This document shows, piece by piece, positions 52,413 to 63,518 of a stretch of DNA of 64,000 nt. The notes beneath the pieces were generated by a model. It did no database searches. It saw nothing but the letters and a program-made list of their open reading frames with translations, and had not been told where the DNA came from. The translations under genes were made by a program, and so were the position numbers. Numbering within the stretch: position 1 is the stretch's first letter; every line of letters starts with the position of its first letter. This DNA is from Hormiphora californensis (lineage: Eukaryota > Ctenophora > Tentaculata > Cydippida > Pleurobrachiidae), in contig CM035360.1 of assembly GCA_020137815.1 (NCBI GenBank), forward strand, positions 3,955,558 to 4,019,557. Reading direction: 5' to 3'.

Positions 52413-52682
52413 TGGGTTAGGATTTTAGACATAGAGTCCGGGTTGGAGGATTTGGCGCCAAAATGTACTAGAGGACTCTATATCTAAAAATTCTACACAG
52501 GGCGGACACTTTATCTAAAAAGTCTACACAGGGAGGACTCTTTATCTAAACTTTTTTCAAAATCTAACCGTAGATAAAGAGTCCGTTTTTAGATATAGAG
52601 TCCGCCTTGGATTTAGATAAAGAGTCCGTTAGCACTAGAGTCCGCCCACCTTCTTTCAGACGTTGTCTACACGTTGTTTAAG

Positions 52683-52992
52683 GGATGATCGTAGAGACAT
52701 GTGACCAAGCTTAATCGATTCAGAAGGTCCGATTTTGGGGGGGTCTTCTGAGAGACATTTTGCTCCTACTCCAACCGTTTTTGCTGTAATTGCAAAAAAC
52801 CAATTCTATGAAAAGGGGGAACAACTCTATTCCAGTAGCCTGCTTCGGGCTGATTTCCCCCTTACTTGCTGATACCTTTTTCGCAATTACAGCAAAAACG
52901 GTTGGAGTAGGAGCAAAATGTCTCTCAGAAGACTCCCCCAAAATCGGACCTTCTGAATCGATTAAGCTTGGTCGCAGGTCTCTACGATCATC
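52683..52992. repeat. Inverted repeat, about 310 bp
   Basis: GGATGATCGTAGAGACATGT at the left is mirrored by GGTCTCTACGATCATCC at the right. The arms continue through AAGCTTAATCGATTCAGAAG and CCAACCGTTTTTGCTGTAAT. The ORFs at 52720-53121 and 52790-53104 are readings of it. Confidence 0.85.
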
Positions 52993-53729
52993 CGTTTTTG
53001 AGATACAGGGAATTCCCCTCTTTTTCAAAAAGACGGGTTTCACAAAACAAGCTCTGTACACCACATCTTTGGCAGGAAAGTTCCAAAAATTTTGGGCCAC
53101 ATAGATAATCGTTTTGAGCAACTACTTCCAGATTTTCATCTCTAATGAAGCATGGGAACATTCTCAGCCAGCGTGTCAAAGAAGCAAAAAAGTAAACCGT
53201 TCTCATGGCCAGAAATAAGCTCCATTTCAAAAATCCTTCTTTGGGCTTATTCACCTTTACATTCTCTTCAAATTCCAAGAATTTAATGTTTCTATCTCAA
53301 AAAAAGTGGTCCTGAGGTTAAAAAATCCAACAAAATTTGAATAAACGCCACTTTGAAAATAGGCTGTAGCAAAAATATGAATTCGACTTTAGGGCTAAAA
53401 TTGCATATTTGTGGTCCATTTTGTATGGCCTAAACCCTGGTGAAGTCATTTGGTTGGGCACTCGATGATGAAAAACGCCAGGTGTACCCTTAAACGGTAT
53501 TCGTATCGAAATCGCTGGAGAAGTTGTCTAGATGTTATTTGAAAATTGAAACTGAATCGCGAGATTTTGCTTAGACGTTGCTTAGACGGTATGTTTACCG
53601 GTTTCAGTAGAGAAGTTGTTTATACGGTACGTTCATCAATTTTCCTTTAGACTGCGTTTAAACGTACTTTTAGAACTCCGTCTGAGTTACAGACGGGGTT
53701 GTAAAAATCCGCCTCAACGTCTGGTACAA

Positions 53730-53860
53730 TTTTCAGACGTGCCGTCTCAACTTTGAGACGACACCGTCTATTATACACCGTCTAGACACCGTCTAGAGAC
53801 CGTCTGATACCGTTGCAACACCGTCTGATACCGTCTATAACCCGTCTCAAGCTTGATCAA
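53730..53860. repeat. ACCGTCT-type short repeats
   Basis: At least nine copies of ACCGTCTA/ACCGTCTG/CCCGTCTC with irregular spacing; related GTCTAGACG and GTCTGAG motifs lie on both sides (53640-53720, 54140-54200). Confidence 0.75.
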
Positions 53861-53902
53861 GCACCTTTTTACAGTTTACTCCGTTTCAAGCAATTTTGAC
53901 TG

Positions 53903-54122
53903 AATGGCATCCCATTAATGGGATCCCATCAACAGTAAAACTCTAACTGATAATGGACCACAGTGATGGTTCTTTCTCTGTATTCTCTCTGTAGGCAGTA
54001 CATTGGGAATGCCCGGGCGCGGCGTGCACACAGAGAGAATACAGAGAAAGAACCATCACTGTGGTTCATTATCAGTTAGAGTTTTACTGTTGATGGGATC
54101 CCATTAATGGGATGCCTTTCAG
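53903..54122. repeat. Hairpin-forming inverted repeat, 220 bp
   Basis: GGCATCCCATTAATGGGATC at the left and its inverse at the right; arms of about 95 bp include ACAGTAAAACTCTAACTGAT and TGGTTCTTTCTCTGTATTCT. The loop is GC-rich (CCCGGGCGCGGCG). Confidence 0.9.
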
Positions 54123-54369
54123 TTAGAGTTTCCCCAAAACCGTCTAGCCGTATACGTTAGAACGCTAGACGGGCGTTGCTACCCACCCGTCAGACGCCTG
54201 AGCGGCCAAAGGAACCAAATGCCCTTCCTTGGTATGAAGGGAGTTCCTGGTATGAAACCATAATGGGATTGCATGTTGAGTCCACAGAGTTGGTTAAGAT
54301 AGAACTACTAAAAGGCAGTAAATCATAACATGATTGATGGATTGGGATACCGACAGAAAAAGAGAGAGA

Positions 54370-54516
54370 CTTACAGATTATTCGAGAGATAAACAGAGAG
54401 AGGAGAAATAAGAGAGAGGATGGAACGAGAGAAAAGAGAGAGAGAGACAGGAGAGACGGAGGAAAGAGGAGAGAGAGAGAGAGGAGGAGAGCGGAGGAGA
54501 GGAGGGAGAGAGAGAC

Positions 54517-54580
<64 letters not shown>
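54370..54580. repeat. GA-rich microsatellite
   Basis: Interrupted GA tract that becomes pure GA at about 54522-54578. Confidence 0.95.
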
Positions 54581-54584
<4 letters not shown>

Positions 54585-55319
54585 CTGAGATAGTCTAGTG
54601 GGATACCGACAGGAGATATTCAGGTAGATCATATTAACTGCTGCCACGTCACAGCTTTTGAGTGATGGGCAGCTATTGTCCGTTAGGTCCTACATTGTCC
54701 TGTGTGTTGTTAGGTCTGTGAACACTAAGGCACGTGCAAATGGCAATCAAGTGGACGCGGTGCACCCCAACTCGACTATCTCTCCCTTCCCTGCAGAGAC
54801 GGATGGAGTGCCTATATTTCTCTCTCTCTCTGATCCCTCTCGGGGGAGCTCTCTTTTTCTCTCTCTTCTTTCTTTACGGACACGGCTCGCCGTAGAATAT
54901 TCCTGACAAGGCCAATGGTTCATTGACATGAATCACGTCCCAGCCTCATTCATTGAGCAGCAGGGAACAGCCGGTCGTATATTCACAGAAAATTCGGTAG
55001 ACATTTAGGGCATGTCAATGAAGGGCGACCATGCAATATGCATTCCATCAAGTCGAGAAAGATCTCTTTGACATTCCTCATTACTTTGCGTGCTAAAGGT
55101 GTTAAAGGTGTCTGGTGTGCTAAAGGTTTTTACCAGAATACCCTCCCTCCATTTTCTTTGTGAATCAACACAGTTCGGTGTATCATTATATTCTTGTACG
55201 GAGGGCGTGTGTGTGTGTTGATCACCAGAAGGAGATATCAAAATTACTTCCTCTATCACATGGTGTCTAGCTAAGGGCATGTGCTTGAATATAGTGTGAA
55301 GAAATGCGATCTGTACAGG

Positions 55320-55392
55320 GGTTCGGTAGCTCAGTGGTAGAGCATCGAGCGCGTCTCTCTGGAGGTCCCTGGTTCAATTCCCGGTCGAACCC
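55320..55392 (+). tRNA. tRNA-like gene or pseudogene, copy 1
   Basis: The acceptor stem GGTTCGG / TCGAACC pairs with one G-U, followed by T8-A9 and a perfect D stem (GCTC / GAGC). The A box (TAGCTCAGTGG) and B box (GGTTCAATTCC) for Pol III are intact. The anticodon arm is poor: the stem at 27-31 has a mismatch, position 33 is G instead of T, and the middle T-stem pair is broken. Normal spacing would put CGT in the anticodon, but I would not assign an amino acid. Likely a tRNA pseudogene or SINE-type head. Confidence 0.5.
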
Positions 55393-55639
55393 AGTATTTT
55401 TCGATTTTCTTCCCTATTTAATTCTTGCTCAGATCTCTTTATTCTGAATAATCAATTAATCTCTCCTTGACCGAGATCTGCCCGTGTGTGTGTGAGATTC
55501 CCCTATATAACCGTTGTACGGAGGGCGTGTGTGTGTGTTGATCACCAGAAGGAGATATCAAAATTACTTCCTCTATCACATGGTGTCTAGCTAAGGGCAT
55601 GTGCTTGAATATAGTGTGAAGAAATGCGATCTGTACAGG

Positions 55640-55712
55640 GGTTCGGTAGCTCAGTGGTAGAGCATCGAGCGCGTCTCTCTGGAGGTCCCTGGTTCAATTC
55701 CCGGTCGAACCC
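55640..55712 (+). tRNA. tRNA-like gene or pseudogene, copy 2
   Basis: Identical to copy 1 across the 73 bases, carried by the second unit of the tandem duplication; the same anticodon-arm defects apply. Confidence 0.5.
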
Positions 55713-55854
55713 AGTATATTTTTCGATTTTCTTCCCTATTTAATTCTTGCTCAGATCTCTTTATTCTGTATATTCTTACCATTATCCTTTAGGTCACACC
55801 TCACGGAACATCTGCAGATATGATCTGGGGCGTAGACACTAGACAAAGATATAT

Positions 55855-55856
<2 letters not shown>

Positions 55857-55922
<66 letters not shown>
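55857..55922. repeat. (GA)n microsatellite
   Basis: Pure GA dinucleotides. Confidence 0.97.
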
Positions 55923-55927
<5 letters not shown>

Positions 55928-56237
55928 TGCAGTGTGTAGTAATTGCTTGGATCCAGTGCAGGTGTACCCCTTCATTCACGCTGTCCGATTAGATTCTAGA
56001 TCTTAATATCACTTGCCTATCAATTTCACCCAATTATAGGTAGAGCAGTGAGCACTGGATACAAAACCCAGCACCTCGCCAGATATTTTTCTAATCTTAT
56101 CCTGATCAGAACTCATTTACTAATGTCATACTGTCATAGTAAATTTTGTGACCCAGTTTCTGAAGCGGAATGTCATAGTGCTTTAGCAGCACTACTTCCA
56201 CGTGTGTCCTTAATAATGCCATGAATTATCACCTCTC

Positions 56238-56238
56238 T

Positions 56239-56298
<60 letters not shown>

Positions 56299-56328
56299 GC
56301 CGCTGGAGCTAGAGAGAGAGAGAGAGAG
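56238..56328. repeat. (GA)n microsatellite, interrupted
   Basis: Two GA tracts separated by AAATCGCCGCTGGAGCT. Confidence 0.93.
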
Positions 56329-56657
56329 CTCTGCATATACAGCTATGGTGGTATTACATAGTCTGTCCCGCACCTATACTAATACTTGCTGCAGCTCTCC
56401 ATCTCTCTCAATCTCTCTACCCCCTCTGACCTCTCGCTCTCTCGTACCATTTCTAAGTAATATTTTATCCAGACGAGTCCATAATACTACTGATATACAG
56501 GTTACCCTACTATTAGGCTTGACTCACCCACTATATAGTTTAGTTGTTCGACCCAGTTTGTCACACATGAGTCGGTTGCACTATACATAAGTTTATTTTA
56601 CGCCCACGATTTGTTCGGTTATGATCATTCAACCAACAGATTTGAAGGTTGTGTCAG

Positions 56658-56752
56658 ACTTGGTGACATAGACACCGTGCGCGACCAAGATTGAGCTCAC
56701 ACACATGTGCGAGCTCGATCTCGCACGCACTAGGTGTCTATGTCACCAAGTG
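56658..56752. repeat. Hairpin-forming inverted repeat
   Basis: CTTGGTGACATAGACACC and its exact inverse GGTGTCTATGTCACCAAG flank an inner pair (GTGCGCGACCAAGATTGAGC and inverse-like GAGCTCGATCTCGCACGCAC). Confidence 0.85.
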
Positions 56753-57156
56753 TCAGACCGTTCTGCAGTGCCACTCTCTTCCGACTTCCAATAAACAATT
56801 GATTGCTGCATTTGTCAGTTTTATTGCATGTCTCGAGACATACGCCGTCTAGTGTCTTGAGCCTGTGACCGTTCGTCTGCACTGTATTCCTAGCTTCTCT
56901 ATAGTTTACAGTGTGTTTCCTACTGGATATTGGTATTTCCCTAGTCAGAATATAATACGTATTATTTTCAACAATACGTATTAAATACGCGCGCAAATAT
57001 GTATTTAATACGTATTAAATACGTATTATAAGCCGAAAATACAGAAAAGCCGCGCATTTAGCAAGTGCTACCATCGCGAGCCGCACAACTTCCGACCCAA
57101 TTTTAGGTCAAAAGCGCGTTACAGATACTACCTACAGCCTCACCCTGCCACATGTC

Positions 57157-60100
57157 CCAATACAGCTCTGCCGCGAAGTGCTAGTACTGTGTTCCTTCGT
57201 CTTCTAAAACAGATCCCTGTCCCAATACAGCTCTGCCTGCCACGAATTGCTACTGTGTTCCCCCGCCTTCTAAAACAGGTCCATGTCCCAGTACAGCTCT
57301 GCCACGAATTGCTACTGTGTTCCCCCGCCTTCTAAAACAGGCCCCTGTCCCAGTACAGCTCTGCCACGAATTGCTACTGTCTTCCCCCGCCTTCTAAAAC
57401 AGGTCCCTGTCCCAGTACAGCTCTGCCACGAATTGCTACTGTGTTCCCCCACCTTCTAAAACAGGTCCCTGTCCCAATACAGCTCTGCCACGAATTGCTA
57501 CTGTCTTCCCCGCCTTCTAAAACAGGTCCCTGTTTTAGAAGACGGAGGAAGACAGTAGCAATTCGTGGCAGAGCTGTATTGGGACAGGGACCTGTTTTAG
57601 AAGACGGAGGAACACAGTAGCAATTCGTGGCAGAGCTGTAGTGGGACAGGGATCTGTTTTAGAAGGCGGGGAAGACAGTAGCACTTCGTGGCAGAGCTGT
57701 AGTGGGACAGGGACCTGTTTTAGAAGACGGAGGAAGACAGTAGCAATTCGTGGCAGAGCTGTATTGGAACAGGGACCTGTTTTAGATGGCGGGGGAAGAC
57801 AGTAGCAATTCGTGGCAGAGCTGTATTGGGACAGGGAGCTGTTTTAGAAGGCGGGGGAAGACAGTAGCAATTCGTGGCAGAGCTGTAGTGGGACAGGGAC
57901 CTGTTTTAAAGGTCAAAAGCGCGTTACAGATACTACCTACAGCCTCACCCTGCCACATGTCCCAATACAGCTCTGCCGCGAAGTGCTAGTACTGTGTTCC
58001 TTCGTCTTCTAAAACAGATCCCTGTCCCAATACAGCTCTGCCTGCCACGAATTGCTACTGTGTTCCCCCGCCTTCTAAAACAGGTCCCTGTCCCAGTACA
58101 GCTCTGCCACGAATTGCTACTGTGTTCCCCCGCCTTCTAAAACAGGCCCCTGTCCCAGTACAGCTCTGCCACGAATTGCTACTGTCTTCCCCCGCCTTCT
58201 AAAACAGGTCCCTGTCCCAGTACAGCTCTGCCACGAATTGCTACTGTGTTCCCCCACCTTCTAAAACAGGTCCCTGTCCCAATACAGCTCTGCCACGAAT
58301 TGCTACTGTCTTCCCCCGCCTTCTAAAACAGGTCCCTGTCCCAATACAGCTCTGCCACGAATTGCTACTGTGTTCCTCCGTCTTCTAAAACAGGTCCCTG
58401 TCCCAGTACAGCTCTGCCACGAATTGCTACTGTCTTCCCCGCCTTCTAAAACAGGTCCCTGTCCCAATACAGCTCTGCCACGAATTGCTACTGTCTTCCC
58501 CGCCTTCTAAAACAGGTCCCTGTTTTAGAAGACGGAGGAAGACAGTAGCAATTCGTGGCAGAGCTGTATTGGGACAGGGACCTGTTTTAGAAGACGGAGG
58601 AACACAGTAGCAATTCGTGGCAGAGCTGAATTGGGACAGGGACCTGTTTTAGAAGGAGGGGAAGACAGTAGCAATTCGTGGCAGTGCTGTAGTGGGACAG
58701 GGACCTATTTTAGAAGGCGGGGTAAGACAGTAGCAATTCGTGGCAGAGCTGTAGTGGGACAGGGATCTGTTTTAGAAGGCGGGGAAGACAGTAGCAATTC
58801 GTGGCAGAGCTGTAGTGGGACAGGGACCTGTTTTAGAAGACGGAGGAAGACAGTAGCAATTCGTGGCAGAGCTGTATTGGAACAGGGACCTGTTTTAGAT
58901 GGCGGGGGAAGACAGTAGCAATTCGTGGCAGAGCTGTATTGGGACAGGGAGCTGTTTTAGAAGGCGGGGGAAGACAGTAGCAATTCGTGGCAGAGCTGTA
59001 GTGGGACAGGGACCTGTTTTAGAAGGCGGGGGAAGACAGTAGCAATTCGTGGCAGAGCTGTATTGGGACAGGGACCTGTTTTAGAAGGCGGAGGAACACA
59101 GTAGCAATTCGCGGCAGAGTTGTACTGGGACAGGGACCTGTTTTAGAAGACGGAGGAAGACAGTAGCAATTCGTGGCAGAGCTGTATTGGGACAGGGACC
59201 TGTTTTAGAAGGCGGAGGAACACAGTAGCAATTCGCGGCAGAGCTGTACTGGGACAGGGACCTGTTTTAGAAGACGGAGGAAGACAGTAGCAATTCGTGG
59301 CAGAGCTGTATTGGGACAGGGACCTGTTTTAGAAGACGGAGGAACACAGTAGCAATTCGTGGCAGAGCTGAATTGGGACAGGGACCTGTTTTAGAAGGAG
59401 GGGAAGACAGTAGCAATTCGTGGCAGAGCTGTACTGGGACAGGGACCTGTTTTAGAAGACGGAGGAACACAGTAGCAATTCGTGGCAGAGCTGTATTGGG
59501 ACAGGGACCTGTTTTAGAAGGCGGAGGAACACAGTAGCAATTCGCGGCAGAGCTGTACTGGGACAGGGACCTGTTTTAGAAGACGGAGGAAGACAGTAGC
59601 AATTCGTGGCAGAGCTGTATTGGGACAGGGACCTGTTTTAGAAGACGGAGGAACACAGTAGCAATTCGTGGCAGTGCTGTAGTGGGACAGGGACCTATTT
59701 TAGAAGGCGGGGTAAGACAGTAGCAATTCGTGGCAGAGCTGTAGTGGGACAGGGATCTGTTTTAGAAGGCGGGGAAGACAGTAGCAATTCGTGGCAGAGC
59801 TGTAGTGGGACAGGGACCTGTTTTAGAAGACGGAGGAAGACAGTAGCAATTCGTGGCAGAGCTGTATTGGAACAGGGACCTGTTTTAGATGGCGGGGGAA
59901 GACAGTAGCAATTCGTGGCAGAGCTGTATTGGGACAGGGAGCTGTTTTAGAAGGCGGGGGAAGACAGTAGCAATTCGTGGCAGAGCTGTAGTGGGACAGG
60001 GACCTGTTTTAGAAGGCGGGGGAAGACAGTAGCAATTCGTGGCAGAGCTGTATTGGGACAGGGACCTGTTTTAGAAGGCGGAGGAACACAGTAGCAATTC

Positions 60101-60509
60101 GTGGCAGAGCTGTACTGGGACAGGGACCTGTTTTAGAAGACGGAGGAAGACAGTAGCAATTCGTGGCAGAGCTGTATTGGGACAGGGACCTGTTTTAGAA
60201 GACGGAGGAACACAGTAGCAATTCGTGGCAGAGCTGAATTGGGACAGGGACCTGTTTTAGAAGGAGGGGAAGACAGTAGCAATTCGTGGCAGAGCTGTAC
60301 TGGGACAGGGACCTGTTTTAGAAGACGGAGGAACACAGTAGCAATTCGTGGCAGAGCTGTAGTGGGACAGGGACCTGTTTTAGAAGACGGAGGAAGACAG
60401 TAGCAATTCGTGGCAGAGCTGTAGTGGAACAGGGACCTGTTTTAGAAGACGGAGGAACACAGTAGCAATTCGTGGCAGAGCTGAATTGGGACAGGGACCT
60501 GTTTTAGAT
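57157..60509. repeat. 62-bp minisatellite in four alternating blocks
   Basis: The unit contains AGTAGCAATTCGTGGCAGAG, CTGTATTGGGACAGGGACCT and GTTTTAGAAGACGGAGGAA. Orientation flips: reverse at 57157-57530, forward at 57530-57906, reverse at 57958-58523, forward at 58523-60509 (about 32 units). A unique lead-in (CAAAAGCGCGTTACAGATAC) occurs at 57109 and again at 57912, so the first two blocks were themselves duplicated. Higher-order copies give the same 67-codon ORF at 59267 and 60133. Confidence 0.95.
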
Positions 60510-60512
60510 TCT

Positions 60513-60559
<47 letters not shown>

Positions 60560-60567
60560 TTCTTCTT
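60510..60567. repeat. (TTC)n microsatellite
   Basis: TTC trinucleotides between the last forward minisatellite unit and a degenerate reversed unit (TACGAATTGCTGCTG). Confidence 0.95.
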
Positions 60568-60804
60568 GCAGCTGGTCCCTTCTACGAATTGCTGCTGTTT
60601 TTCCCGCGCTCTAGGTTCATCCAACGCGACTTTCAGCCTCAGCTTGGACGTTTAATGGCGCGGCTCAAGTGCTAAATGCGCGGCTTTTCTGTATTTTTGG
60701 CTTATAATACGTATTTAATACGTATTAAATACATATTTGCGCGTGTATTTAATACGTATTGTTGAAAATAATACGTATTATATTCTGACTAGGGTTCCTA
60801 CTGG

Positions 60805-62816
60805 TGTCTGTGTTGGAAGGGCGTGGGCCCAGAAGTAGTAGGAAGTAGTAGCCGTGGGTGCACAAACATATTCCGTTTTAGTGACATGCATCGTGAAGTT
60901 GTAGTACTGCCTTTCTATCAATAGACATGTACCGCGACTATTACTTAGGCACCTATCATAATACATGTCACTTTAGAACTACATATTGCTAGGTATCTGT
61001 CTTTTTATTGAAGTAACCTATATGAGATAAGTGGAGCGTTTAGCAGTATATAGCCACTTACCAGAATGCCCGAACTGTGGATTTTACCTGGATCACCTGC
61101 CGAGTAGAGTGACACACCTTTACACAACCAATTCAACCACAAACAATTCAACCAGAATTTACCAGCTCGTTGCATACTAGTAATTAATAGTAATAGTAAC
61201 AACTAACAGCTATGATCTATAGTTTAAAGTAAACAACCTATTGATGTTTTGAATATCTGCCATGCTGCCATGCCTAGGTTGGGCCGTTGGCCTACGCTCC
61301 AGTCCCCTGTATCCTATAGTGGCCGACCCAATTATACATGCAGGTAGTATAAGAGACAACTAAATCTTCGCCGTGCACATTCAAATTAAATTTGATTACC
61401 CGTGGATTCTGTATAATATATGTAGGTACCATAATTCTAAAGAATTCATTCTGTACCACGTCGCAGGTCGCAGGATTAAACTAATTAATAATTCATTGTG
61501 TGACATAACTAACTCTCCAACTGAATTTATTAAAAAGTTCTTTGTATGGCGGTTGTGGAGACGGAGTCTTTGTCGAACGTTCACGAACTCGAAGGTTCGA
61601 TTGCAATTGATCGAAAAGTCTAAACTAGTACATATGAATTGCAGAAGATATCAATTTGGTCTAGACGACTTTGACCATGTTTAAACCATATTTAGATAAC
61701 AGTGCGTTTTTGTTGCTTCCTCCGAGCCAATTACGAGCTATCTTTACTTTGAAGGAACCTATTATATCTAGCAAAACGACAACTGTCTCTGCTGTCAAAA
61801 AAGCAACCGATCGCTGACCTCGCTAAATTATACATATGTTGTTGCACTCATTTGATCATGGTCATCGTTGGATATTTTGTTCGTCAATTCAATCAGTTTG
61901 GCTTATTTTTCGGATATTCCTGATCCGCCACGATCTTGATATAGCTGATTTATATAAGCTCCGTTCGTTTTTCTGAAACAGCTCTCGGTTGAGGCCCAAC
62001 TCAGTTTCCAGACCACTGACATATATCGGCCGTATTGTCAAGCATGCTTAAGCAGAGTACTGGCATTATTCCAGCTAGTTGCCCTTCAGGCAGGAAGGTT
62101 GAGTTATATTCTGAACAAGTCAACCTAACCCTACACTGACACATTGTCCTTCCTGAACAACATATCAGGGTTGCTTTCTCTATAAATTGTTGGGTACAAT
62201 GTGCCGCGTATCTCTCGCCGAATGCGTGCGGGAGAATAGAGAGGGACCATTTTGTCTATTATACTTGTTCACTGTTCCTGCTCTCCGTTACATTATAATG
62301 GTTTATATGTACATACTGAAAGGTATATGTAGCAATATGCCGTATAGTTTTTTAATTTACTTATCCATGCGTCGACACGTAATAGTATTGAACGAGAAAC
62401 CAATGAGAATGAAAGACGAGATTAGAGGCTTCTGACATCATCTGAGTGTGAGAGAGACAGGTAGTCGAGATAGACACTAATAATATACAGAGTGGGTGAA
62501 AGAAGAGAGATATAATGTAGATCAGAGGGACATGTAGATGCAGGCCAATGCTCTATGGAGCACTATCGACTATATCGACACGTGGTAATGTAGTGCAGGA
62601 TCACTTTCGTGGGTTATACATACTGCTGTTACCAGTGGTACTACCACGATAATTCATCATTCTCAAGCTCGTCATGCGTGAGTGATCAGTATATCGCATT
62701 CCCATTTCTTGATCAGTAGACATCCCCATTTCTCTAGCATCTGTCAAAATGTGATCAGTTGAACTCTATTTCTGAGGGTTCAAGCCTAAAAGGTTGTCAC
62801 ATCATGATAGGGAAAG
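60805..62816. other. Region without a supported gene
   Basis: AT-rich DNA. Two modest ORFs (61373-61684 and 62187-62435, +) lack splice context, motifs and clear protein character. A fragment of the 77-bp family repeat (GGCCAATGCTCTATGG) lies at 62542. Confidence 0.4.
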
Positions 62817-62926
<110 letters not shown>

Positions 62927-63337
62927 CGACACTTTTCTTTGCTTATAAAAATTAATTATAAAAATTAAATCTTGTATTACTTTGTAGCGACACTTTTCCA
63001 TATCTATCCCTTACTTCCGCCTTCCGGCCTTTGGCAAGTGGAAGTGGTATCAAAATCTGACTGAGTATTACTTTCTATTGTCGAATATTATAATCCCTTT
63101 GTTCTCGCATTCCTAATATAATATCATTTTCTGTCTCATAATGAACATACTGTGTGTCTGGACATCAATTATAATACATGCCTTTTCGATCGTCGAAAAA
63201 TATGCCGATTCGTTTGTCCTTCAACAAAATTATTGGAGCTTTTTCTTAATTATTGTCAAATGATGTAATGAATTGTTTTAGCAATGGAAACGATTACAAC
63301 GACAGCATGGAACGCCATCATTATAAATCGTAAGTAA

Positions 63338-63518
63338 CAGTGCTGCTTGTAGTCAAATTACCGTAATGAAAATACAGTAAGGAGACACGCACGGTGCATA
63401 ACGTGCGGCAAAAAGTTCATGTGTCAGCACGTACTAGCGCCCTGATTGGTCACGGTTGCGCGTCGTCTTACTGTATCTTTCGTTTTCCATTACCGTTTTC
63501 CCACTACAAGCGACCGTG
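63338..63518. repeat. Dispersed repeat family, best-preserved copy
   Basis: CAGTGCTGCTTGTAGTCAAA at the left, CTGATTGGTCACGGTTGCGC inside and CCGTTTTCCCACTACAAGCG at the right. About 85% similar by eye to 14849-15008. Confidence 0.85.

Larger units (their letters stand above)
50517..52650. mobile_element. Element with 9-bp target duplication, split by a nested palindrome
   Basis: The left end GGTGTGCGGACTCTAGTGC and the right end GCACTAGAGTCCGCCCACC are inverse. TTCTTTCAG flanks both sides (50508-50516 and 52651-52659); a 9-bp duplication is typical of Mutator-like elements. The body has many GGACTCTTTATCTAAAAAGT units in both orientations. The palindrome at 50689-52242 is inserted in it. 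Confidence 0.88.
55194..55768. repeat. Tandem duplication, about 320-bp spacing, with a tRNA-like sequence
   Basis: 55194-55446 recurs at 55514-55768 nearly identically, including the GGAGGGCGTGTGTGTG start and AGATCTCTTTATTCTG end. Near identity implies a recent duplication. Confidence 0.92.
56927..60794. mobile_element. 3.9-kb inverted-repeat element filled with a minisatellite
   Basis: Left arm from CCCTAGTCAGAATATAATAC (56939) to about 57090 is inverse to the right arm from about 60636 to GACTAGGG (60794). Both are rich in AATACGTATT and include GCGCGGCTTTTCTGTATTTT on the right. The decamer TTCCTACTGG flanks both sides (56917-56926 and 60795-60804), though the left has 12 extra bases before CCCTAG. 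The interior is minisatellite with no transposase. Confidence 0.8.

Noticed and set aside
57786-60336. ORFs in the 62-bp minisatellite, including two identical 67-codon ones
   Set aside because: The identity comes from duplication of the array. The unit length is not a multiple of three, so no stable protein repeat results.
57157-60509. CRISPR-like array
   Set aside because: Repeats are contiguous with no unique spacers, orientation flips, and the host is an animal.
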